Origin: Lithodes maja
Lineage: Eukaryota > Arthropoda > Malacostraca > Decapoda > Lithodidae
NCBI GenBank assembly: GCA_037953745.1
Contig: JBAKBP010012322.1
Location: forward strand, 1 to 64,000
Length of the DNA: 64,000 nt
Direction of reading: 5' to 3'
The first letter of the stretch is position 1. The number at the start of each line of letters is the position of its first letter. Both the position numbers and the translations under genes were made by a program. Below, in pieces: positions 50,701 through 61,505 of this stretch. Below the pieces are notes generated by a model. It was not told the origin of the DNA, ran no database searches, and saw nothing but the letters and a program-made list of their open reading frames with translations.

Positions 50701-53700
50701 GGTAGAGAGAGCTAGCGTTTCAGAGTAGACACAAAGTGTTGTTTAGATCCCCTATAACTAGGCTAGCTAAGACATAAGATGTAGACACAAAGCGGTGTTT
50801 AGATCCCCCAAAACTAGGATAGCTAAGAAATAAGATTGACTTGACCAAAATATTATTTTCCCAAAAAATATTTTCTGAGAGGTAGAGAGAGCTAGCGTTT
50901 CAGAGTAGACACAAGGCGGTGTTTAGATCCCCTAAAACTAGGCTAGCTAAGACAAAAGATTGAATTGACCAAAATATTATTTTCTCAAAAAAAATATTTT
51001 CTGAGAGGTAGAGAGAGCTACAGTAGCGTTTCAGAGTAGACAGAAAGCGGTGTTTAGATCCCCTAAATCTAGGCTAGCTAAGACATAAGATTGACTTGAC
51101 CAAAATATTATTTTCTCAAAAAAAAAAAATTGAGAGGTACAGAGAGCTAGAGCGTTTCAGAGTAGACACACGCGGTGTTTAGATCCCCTAAAACTATGCT
51201 AGCTAAGACATAAGATTGACTTGACCAAAATATAATTTTCTCAAAAAAATATTTTCTGAGAGGTAGAGAGAGCTAGCATTTCAGAGTAGACACAAAGCGG
51301 TGTTTAGATCCCCTAAAACTAGGCTAGCTAAGACATAAGATGTAGACACAAAGTGGTGTTTAGATCCCCCACAACTAGGATAGCTAAAAAATAAGATTAA
51401 ATTGACCAAAATATTATTTTCACAAAAAAGTATTTTCTGAGAGGGAGAGAGAGCTAGCGTTTCAGAGTAGACACAAAGCGGTGTTTAGATCCCCTAAAAC
51501 TAGGCTAGCTAAGACATAAGATGTAGACACAAAGCGGTGTATAGATCCCCCAAAACTAGGATAGCTAAGAAATAAGATTGACTTGATCAAAATATTATTT
51601 TCCCAAAAAATATTTTCTGAGAGGTAGAGAGAGCTAGCGTTTCAGAGTAGACACAAGGCGGTGTTTAGATCCCCTAAAACTAGGCTAGCTAAGACAAAAG
51701 ATTGAATTGACCAAAATATTATTTTCTCAAAAAAATATTTTCTGAGAGGTAGAGAGAGCTACAGTAGCGTTTCAGAGTAGACAGAAAGCGGTGTTTAGAT
51801 CCCCTAAATCTAGGCTAGCTAAGACATAAGATTGACTTGACCAAAGTATTATTTTCTCAAAAAAAAAAAATTGAGAGGTACAGAGAGCTAGAGCGTTTCA
51901 GAGTAGACACACACGGTGTTTAGATCCCCTAAAACTATGCTAGCTAAGACATAAGATGTAGACACAGAGCGGTGTTTAGATCCCCCGAAACTAGGATACT
52001 TAAGAAATAAGATTGACTTGACCAAAATATTATTTTCTCAACAAAAATGTTCTGAGAGGTAGAGAGAGCTAGCGTTTCAGAGTAGACACAAAGCGGTGTT
52101 TAGATCCCCTAATACTAGGATAGCTAAGAAATAAGATTGACTTGACCAAAATATTATTTTCTCAACAAATATTTTCTGAGAGGTAGAGAGAGCTAGCGTT
52201 TCAGGGTAGACACCAAGCGGTGTTTAGATCCCCTAAAACTAGGCTAGCTAAGACATAAGATGTAGACACAGAGCGGTGTTTAGATCCCCCGAAACTAGGA
52301 TACCTAAGAAATAAGATTGACTTGACCAAAATATTATTTTCTCAACAAATATTTTCTGAGAGGTAGAGAGAGCTAGCGTTTCAGAGTAGACACAAAGCGG
52401 TGTTTAGATCCCCCAAAACTACGATAGCTAAGAAATAAGATTGACTTGACCAAAATATTGTTTTCTCAAAAAAAAAAATCTGAGAGGTAGTGAGAGCTAG
52501 AGCGTTTCAGAGTAGATACAAAGCGGTGTTTAGATCCCATAAAGCTAGGCTAGCAAAGATATATGATGTAGACACAAAGCGGTGTTTAGATCCCCAAAAA
52601 CGAGGATAGCTAAGAAATAAGATTGACTTGACCAAAATATTATTTTCTCAAAAAATATTTTCTGAGAGGTAGAGAGAGCTAGCGTTTCAGAGTAGACACA
52701 AAGCGGTGTTTAGATCCCCTAAAACTAGGCTAGCTAAGACATAAGATGTAGACACAAAGCGGTGTTTAGATCCCCCACAACTAGGACAGCTAAAAAATAA
52801 GATTAACTTGACCAAAATATTATTTTCTCAAAAAAGTATTTTCTGAGAGGGAGAGAGAGCTAGCGTTTCAGAGTACACACAAAGCTGTGTTTAGATCCCC
52901 TAAAACTAGGCTAGCTAAGACATAAGATGTAGACACAAAGCGGTGTTTAGATCCCCCAAAACTAGGATAGCTAAGAAATAAGATTGACTTGACCAAAATA
53001 TTATTTTCTCAATAAATAGTTTCTGAGAGGTAGAGGTAGAGCTAGCCAAAACTAGGATAGCTAAGAAATAAAATTGACTTGACCAAAATATTATTTTCTC
53101 AAAACATATTTTCTGAGAGGTAGAGAGAGCTAGCGTTTCAGAGTAGACACAAAGCTGTGTTTAGATCCCCTATAATTAGGCTAGCTAAGACATAAGATGT
53201 AGACACAAAGCGGTGTTTAGATCCCCCAAAACTAGGATAGCTAAGAAATAAGATTTACTTGACCAAAATATTATTTTCTCAAAAAAAAAAAATCTGAGAG
53301 GTAGAGAGAGCTAGCGTTTCAGAGTAGATACAAAGCGGTGTTTAGATCCCCTAAAACTAGGCTAGCTAAGACATAAGATATAGACACAAAGCGGTGTTTA
53401 GATCCCCCAAAACTAGGATAGCTACGAAATAAGATTGACTTGACCAAAATATTATTTTCTCAAAAAATATTTTCTGAGAGGTAGAGAGAGCTAGCGTTTC
53501 AGAGTAGACACAAAGCGGTGTTTAGATCCCCTAAAACTAGGCTAGCTAAGACATAAGATGTAGACACAAAGCGGTGTTTAGATCCCCCAAAACAAGGATA
53601 GCTAAGAAATAAGATTGACTTGACCAAAATATTATTTTCTCAAAAAATATTTTTGAGAGGTAGAGAGCTAGCGTTTCAGATTAGACACAAAGCGGTGTTT

Positions 53701-55636
53701 AGATCCCCTAAAACTAGGCTAGCTAATACATAAGATTTAGACACAAAGCTGTGTTTAGGTCCCCAAAAACTAGGATAGCTAAGAAATAAGATTGACTTGA
53801 CCAAAATATTATTTTCTCAAAAAAAAAATCTGAGAGGTAGAGAGAGCTAGCGTTTCAGAGTAGATACAAAGCGGTGTTTAGATCCCCTAAAACTAGGCTA
53901 GCTAAGACATAAGATATAGACACAAAGCGGTGTTTAGATCCCCCAAAACTAGGATAGCTACGAAATAAGATTGACTTGACCAAAATATTATTTTCTCAAA
54001 AAATATTTTCTGAGAGGTAGAGAGAGCTAGCGTTTCAGAGTAGACACAAAGCGGTGTTTAGATCCCCTAAAACTAGGCTAGCTAAGACATAAGATGTAGA
54101 CACAAAGCGGTGTTTAGATCCCCCAAAACTAGGATTGCTAAGAAATTAGATTGACTTGACCAGCATATTATTTTCTCAAAAAATATTTTCTGAGAGGTAG
54201 AGAGAGCTAGCGTTTCAGAGTAGACACAAAGCGGTGTTTAGATCCCCTAAAACAAGGCTAGGTTAGTCATAAGATGTAGACACAAAGCGGTGTTTAGATC
54301 CCCCAAAACTAGGATAGCTAAGAAATAAGATTGACTTGACCAAAATATTATTTTCTCAAAAAATTATTTCTGAGAGGTAGAGAGAGCTAGCATTTCAGAG
54401 TAGACACAAAGCGGTGTTTAGATCCCCTAAAACTAGGCTAGCTAAGACATAAGATGTAGACACAAAGTGGTGTTTAGATCCCCCAAAACTAGGATAGCTT
54501 AGAAATAAGATTGACTTGACCAAAATATTAGTTTCTCAAAAAAAAAAAATCTGAGAGGTAGAGAGAGCTAGCGTTTTAGAGTAGACACAAAGCGGTGTTT
54601 AGATCCCCTAAAACTAGGCTAGCTAAGACATAAGATGTAGACACAAAGCGGTGTTTAGATCCCCCAAAACTAGGATTGCTAAGAAATTAGATTGACTTGA
54701 CCAGCATATTATTTTCTCAAAAAATATTTTCTGAGAGGTAGAGAGAGCTAGCGTTTCAGAGTAGACACAAAGCGGTGTTTAGATCCCCTAAAACAAGGCT
54801 AGGTTAGTCATAAGATGTAGTCACAAAGCGGTGTTTAGATCCCCCAAAACTAGGATAGCTAAGAAATAAGATTGACTTGACCAAAATATTATTTTCTCAA
54901 AAAATAATTTCTGAGAGGTAGAGAGAGCTAGCATTTCAGAGTAGACACAAAGCGGTGTTTAGATCCCCTAAAACTAGGCTAGCTAAGACATAAGATGTAG
55001 ACACAAAGTGGTGTTTAGATCCCCCAAAACTAGGATAGCTTAGAAATAAGATTGACTTGACCAAAATATTAGTTTCTCAAAACAAAAAAAATCTGAGAGG
55101 TAGAGAGAGCTAGCGTTTTAGAGTAGACACAAAGCGGTGTTTAGATCCCCTAAAACTAGGCTAGCTAAGACAAAAGATTGACTTGACCAAAATATTATTT
55201 TCTCAAAAAAATATTTTCTGAGAGGTAGAGAGAGCTAGCGTTTCAGAGTAGACACAAAGCGGTGTTTAGATCCCCTAAAACAAGGCTAGGTTAGTCATAA
55301 GATGTAGACACAAAGCGGTGTTTAGATCCCCCAAAACTAGGATAGCTAAGAAATAAGATTGACTTGACCAAAATATTATTTTCTCAAAAAATAATTTCTG
55401 AGAGGTAGCGAGAGCTAGCATTTCAGAGTAGACACAAAGCGGTGTTTAGATCCCCTAAAACTAGGCTAGCTAAGACATAAGATGTAGACACAAAGTGGTG
55501 ATTAGATCCCCCAAAACTAGGAGAGCTAAGAAATAAGATTGACTTGACCAAAATATTATTTTCTCAAAAAATATTTTCTGAGAGGTAGAGAGAGCTAGCA
55601 TTTCAGAGTAGACACAAATCGGTGTTTAGATCCCCC
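47794..55636 (+). repeat. Satellite block with H2 copy 1 and flanking units
   Basis: Satellite only. 47975-53035 is copy 1 of a roughly 5-kb repeat (partner 55637-60854). Within it, about 50850-51205 and 51592-51947 form a local duplication (offset about 742; shared ACACAAGGCGG, GATTGAATTGACC and CTACAGTAGCG). An insert-free junction lies near 48760-48850. From 53036 to 55636 the order resembles 44.3-45.4 kb and 42-43 kb. Confidence 0.9.
47975..53035 (+). repeat. Roughly 5-kb higher-order repeat H2, copy 1
   Basis: Collinear with 55637-60854: offset 7,662 at the left and 7,819 at the right. The middle (about 50.4-50.9 kb against 58.1-58.9 kb) is rearranged in whole units. Shared markers include GGTGTTTAGACCCCCC, CACAACTAGG with CACAAAAAAGTATTTTC, GTATAGATCCCC, and AAAACGAGGATAGC. 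Confidence 0.83.
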
Positions 55637-58600
55637 AAAACTAGGATAGCTAAGAAATAGGATTGACTTGACCAAAATATTATTTTCTCAAAAAATATTT
55701 TCTGAGAGGTAGAGAGAGCTAGCGTTTCAGAGTAGACACAAAGCGGTGTTTAGATCCCCTAAAACTAGGATAGCTAAGAAATAAGATTGACTTGACCAAA
55801 ATATTATTTTCTCAAAAAATATTTTCTGAGAGGTAGAGAGAGGTAGCATTTCAGAGTAGACACAAAGAGGTGTTTAGATCCCCTAAAAGTAGGCTAGCTA
55901 AGACATAGGATGTAGACACAAAGCGGTGTTTAGATCCCCCAAATCTAGGATAGTTAAGAAATATGATTGACTTGACCAAAATATAATTTTCTCAACAAAT
56001 ATTTTCTGAGAGGTAGAGAAAGCTAGCGTTTCATAGTAAACACAAAGCGGTGTTTAGATCCCTCAAAACTAGGTTAGCTAAGAAATAAGATTGACTTGAC
56101 CAAAATATTATTTTCTCAAAAAATATTTTCTGAGAGATAGAGAGAGCTAGCGTTTCAGAGTAGACACAAAGCGGTGTTTGCATCCCCTAAAACTAGGCTA
56201 GCTAAGACAAAAGATGTAGACACAAAGCGGTGTTTAAATTCCCAAAAACTAAGATAGCTAAGAAATAAGATTGACTTGACCACAATATTATTTTCTCAAT
56301 AAATATTTTCTGAGAGGTAGAGAGAGCTAGCGTTTCAGAGTAGACACAAAGCGGTGTTTAGATCCCCTAAAACTAGGCTAGCTAAGACATAAGATTTAGA
56401 CACAAAGCGGTGTTTAGATCCCCCAAACCTAGGATAGCTAAGAAATAAGATTGACTTGACCAAAATATTATTTTCTCAAAAAAAAAAATCTGAGAGGTAG
56501 AGAGATCTAGCGTTTCAGTGTAGGCACAAAACGGTGTTTAGATCCCCTAAAACTAGGCTACCTAAGACATAAGATGTAGACACGAAGCGGTGTTTAGATC
56601 CCCCAAAACTAGGATAGCTAAGATATAAGATTGACTTGACCAAAATATTATTTTCTCAAAAAATATTTTCTGAGATGTAGAGAGGGCTAGCGTTTCAGAG
56701 TAGACACAAAGCGGTGTTTAGATCCCCCAAAACTAGGATAGCTAAGAAATAAGATTGACTTGACCAAAAATATTATTTTCTCAACAAATATTTTCTGAGA
56801 GGTAGAGAGAGCTAGCGTTTCAGAGTAGACACAAAGCGGTGTTTAGATCCCCTAAAGCTAAGATAGCTAAGAAATAAGATTGACTTGACCAAAATATTAT
56901 TTTCTCAAAAAATATTTTCTGAGAGGTAGAGAGAGCTAGTGTTTCAGAGTAGACAAAAAGCGGTGTTTAGATCCCCTAAAACTAGGCTAGCTAAGACATA
57001 AGATATAGACACAAAGCGGTGTTTAGACCCCCCAAAACTAGGATAGCTAAGAAATAAGATTGACTTGACCAAAATATTATTTTCTCAAAATATATTCTCT
57101 GAGAGGTAGAGAGGGCTAGCGTTTCAGAGTAGACACAAAGCGGTGTTTAGATCCCCTAAAACTAGGCTAGCTAAGACATAAGATGTAGACACAAAGTGGT
57201 GTTCAGATCCCCCAAAACTAGGATAGCTAAGAAATAAGATTGACTTGACCAAAATATTATTTTCTCAAAACATATTTTCTGAGAGGTAGAGAGCTAGCGT
57301 TTCAGATTAGACACAAAGCGGTGTTTAGATCCCCTAAAACTAAGCTAGCTAAGACATAAGATTTAGACACAAAGTGGTGTTTAAATCCCCAAAAACTAGG
57401 ATAGCTAAGAAATAAGATTGAATTGACCAAAATATTATTTTCTCAACAAATATTTTCTGAGACGTAGAGAGAGCTAGCGTTTCAGAGTAACCACAAAGCG
57501 GTGTTTAGATCCCCTATAATTAGGCTAGCTAAGACATAAGATGTAGACACAAAGCGGTGTTTAGATCCCCCAAAACTAGGATAGCTAAGAAATAAGATTT
57601 ACTTGACCAAAATATTATTTTCTCAAAAAAAAAAAATCTGAGAGGTAGAGAGAGCTAGCGTTTCAGAGTAGATACAAAGCGGTGTTTAGATCCCCTAAAA
57701 CTAGGCTAGCTAAGACATAAGATATAGACACAAAGCGGTGTTTAGATCCCCCAAAACTAGGATAGCTACGAAATAAGATTGACTTGACCAAAATATTATT
57801 TTCTCAAAAAATATTTTCTGAGAGGTAGAGAGAGCTAGCGTTTCAGAGTAGACACAAAGCGGTGTTTAGATCCCCTAAAACTAGGCTAGCTAAGACATAA
57901 GATTTAGACACAAAGCGGTGTTTAGATCCCCAAACCTAGGATAGCTAAGAAATATCATTGACTTGACCAAAATATTATTTTCTCAACAAATATTTTCTGA
58001 GAGGTAGAGAGAGCTAGCGTTTCAGAGTAGACACAAAGCGGTGTTTAGATCCCCTAAAACTAGGCTAGCTAAGACATAAGATGTAGACACAAAGTGGTGT
58101 TTAGATCCCCCAAAACTAGGATAGCTAAGAAATAAGATTGACTTGACCAAAATATTATTTTCTCAAAAAATATTTTCTGAGAGGTAGAGAGCTAGCGTTT
58201 CAGATTAGACACAAAGCGGTGTTTAGATCCCCTAAAACTAGGCTAGCTAATACATAAGATTTAGACACAAAGCTGTGTTTAGATCCCCAAAAACTAGGAT
58301 AGCTAAGAAATAAGATTGACTTGACCAAAATATTATTTTCTCAACAAATATTTTCTGAAAGGTAGAGAGAGCTAGCGTTTCAGAGTAGACACAAAGCGGT
58401 GTTTAGATCTCCTAAAACTAGGCTAGCTAAGACATAAGATGTAGACACAAAGCGGTGTTTAGATCCCCCAAAACTAGGATAGCTAAGAAATAAGATTGAC
58501 TTGACCAAAATATTATTTTGTCAAAAAATATTTTCTGAGAGGTAGAGAGAGCTAGCGTTTCAGAGTAGACACAAAGTGTTGTTTAGATCCCCTATAACTA

Positions 58601-60854
58601 GGCTAGCTAAGACATAAGATGTAGACACAAAGCGGTGTTTAGATCCCCCAAAACTAGGATAGCTAAGAAATAAGATTGACTTGACCAAAATATTATTTTG
58701 TCAAAAAATATTTTCTGAGAGGTAGAGAGAGCTAGCGTTTCAGAGTAGACACAAAGTGTTGTTTAGATCCCCTATAACTAGGCTAGCTAAGACATAAGAT
58801 GTAGACACAAAGCGGTGTTTAGATCCCCCAAAACTAGGATAGCTAAGAAATAAGATTGACTTGACCAAAATATTATTTTCTCAATAAATATTTTCTGAGA
58901 GGTAGTGAGAGCTAGCGTTTCAGAGAAGACACAAAGCGGTGTTTAGATCCTCTAAAACTACGCTAGCTAAGACATAAGATGTAGACACAAAGCGGTGTTT
59001 ACATCCCCAAAAACTAGGATAGCTAAGAAATAAGATTGACTTGACCAAAATATAATTTTCTCAAAAAAATATTTTCTGAGAGGTAGAGAGAGCTAGCATT
59101 TCAGAGTAGACACAAAGCAGTGTTTAGATCCCCTAAAACTAGGCTAGCTAAGACATAAGATGTAGACACAAAGTGGTGTTTAGATCCCCCACAACTAGGA
59201 TAGCTAAAAAATAAGATTAAATTGACCAAAATATTATTTTCACAAAAAAGTATTTTCTGAGAGGGAGAGAGAGCTAGCGTTTCAGAGTAGACACAAAGCG
59301 GTGTTTAGATCCCCTAAAACTAGGCTAGCTAAGACATAAGATGTAGACACAAAGCGGTGTATAGATCCCCCAAAACTAGGACAGCTAAGAAATAAGATTG
59401 ACTTGATCAAAATATTATTTTCCCAAAAAATATTTTCTGAGAGGTAGAGAGAGCTAGCGTTTCAGAGTAGACACAAGGCGGTGTTTAGATCCCCTAAAAC
59501 TAGGCTAGCTAAGACAAAAGATTGAATTGACCAAAATATTATTTTCTCAAAAAAATATTTTCTGAGAGGTAGAGAGAGCTACAGTAGCGTTTCAGAGTAG
59601 ACAGAAAGCGGTGTTTAGATCCCCTAAATCTAGGCTAGCTACGACATAAGATTGACTTGACCAAAATATTATTTTCTCAAAAAAAAAAATTGAGAGGTAC
59701 AGAGACCTAGAGCGTTTCAGAGTAGACACACGCGGTGTTTAGATCGCCTAAAACTATGCTAGCTAAGACATAAGATGTAGACACAGAGCGGTGTTTAGAT
59801 CCCCCGAAACTAGGATACTTAAGAAATAAGATTGACTTGACCAAAATATTATTTTCTCAACAAAAATGTTCTGAGAGGTAGAGAGAGCTAGCGTTTCAGA
59901 GTAGACACAAAGCGGTGTTTAGATCCCCTAATACTAGGATAGCTAAGAAATAAGATTGACTTGACCAAAATATTATTTTCTCAACAAATATTTTCTGAGA
60001 GGTAGAGAGAGCTAGCGTTTCAGGGTAGACACCAAGCGGTGTTTAGATCCCCTAAAACTAAGCTAGCTAAGACATAAGATGTAGACAGAGAGCGGTGTTT
60101 AGATCCCCCGAAACTAGGATACCTAAGAAATAAGATTGACTTGACCAAAATATTATTTTCTCAACAAATATTTTCTGAGAGGTAGAGAGAGCTAGCGTTT
60201 CAGAGTAGACACAAAGCGGTGTTTAGATCCCCCAAAACTACGATAGCTAAGAAATAAGATTGACTTGACCAAAATATTATTTTCTCAAAAAAAAAAATCT
60301 GAGAGGTAGTGAGAGCTAGAGCGTTTCAGAGTAGATACAAAGCGGTGTTTAGATCCCATAAAGCTAGGCTAGCAAAGATATATGATGTAGACACAAAGCG
60401 GTGTTTAGATCCCCAAAAACGAGGATAGCTAAGAAATAAGATTGACTTGACCAAAATATTATTTTCTCAAAAAATATTTTCTGAGAGGTAGAGAGAGCTA
60501 GCGTTTCAGAGTAGACACAAAGCGGTGTTTAGATCCCCTAAAACTAGGCTAGCTAAGACACAAGATGTAGACACAAAGCGGTGTTTAGATCCCCCACAAC
60601 TAGGACAGCTAAAAAATAAGATTAACTTGACCAAAATATTATTTTCTCAAAAAAGTATTTTCTGAGAGGGAGAGAGAGCTAGCGTTTCAGAGTACACACA
60701 AAGCTGTGTTTAGATCCCCTAAAGCTAGGCTAGCTAAGACATAAGATGTAGACACAAAGCGGTGTTTAGATCCCCCAAAACTAGGATAGCTAAGAAATAA
60801 GATTGACTTGACCAAAATATTATTTTCACAATAAATAGTTTCTGAGAGGTAGAG
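55637..60854 (+). repeat. Roughly 5-kb higher-order repeat H2, copy 2
   Basis: Partner of 47975-53035. It carries an extra local 180-bp duplication (AAAGTGTTGTTTAG units at 58571 and 58751), and units near 58190-58500 (AGATTAGAC, GCTAATACATAAG, GATCTCCTAAAAC) that copy 1 lacks but that occur near 4021-4260 and 27079-27300. An insert-free junction lies near 56420-56510. Confidence 0.83.
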
Positions 60855-61505
60855 AGAGCTAGCGTTTCAGAGTAGACACAAAGCGATGTTTAGATCCCCC
60901 AAAACTACGATAGCTAAGAAATAAGATTGACTTGACCAAAATATTATTTTCTCAAAAAAAAAATCTGAGAGGTAGTGAGAGCTAGAGCGTTTCAGAGTAG
61001 ATACAAAGCGGTGTTTAGATCCCATAAAGCTAGGCTAGCAAAGATATATGATGTAGACACAAAGCGGTGTTTAGATCCCCAAAAACGAGGATAGCTAAGA
61101 AATAAGATTGACTTGACCAAAATATTATTTTCTCAAAAAATATTTTCTGAGAGGTAGAGAGAGCTAGCGTTTCAGAGTAGACACAAAGCGGTGTTTAGAT
61201 CCCCTAAAACTAGGCTAGCTAAGACATAAGATGTAGACACAAAGCGGTGTTTAGATCCCCCACAACTAGGACAGCTAAAAAATAAGATTAACTTGACCAA
61301 AATATTATTTTCTCAAAAAAGTATTTTCTGAGAGGGAGAGAGAGCTAGCGTTTCAGAGTAGACACAAAGCGATGTTTAGATCCCCTAAAACTAGGCTAGC
61401 TAAGACATAAGATGTAGACACAAAGCGGTGTTTAGATCCCCCAAAACTAGGATAGCCAAGAAATAAGATTGACTTGACCAAAATATTATTTTCTCAATAA
61501 ATATT
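60172..61505 (+). repeat. Tandem duplication of 667 bp
   Basis: 60172-60838 and 60839-61505 repeat the same units (ACTACGATAGC, TAGTGAGAGCTAGAGCG, CCCATAAAGCTAGG, AAAGATATATGATG, AAAACGAGGATAG, GGACAGCTAAAAAATAAG) at a constant 667-bp offset, close to three 180-bp units plus one 124-bp unit. Confidence 0.88.
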
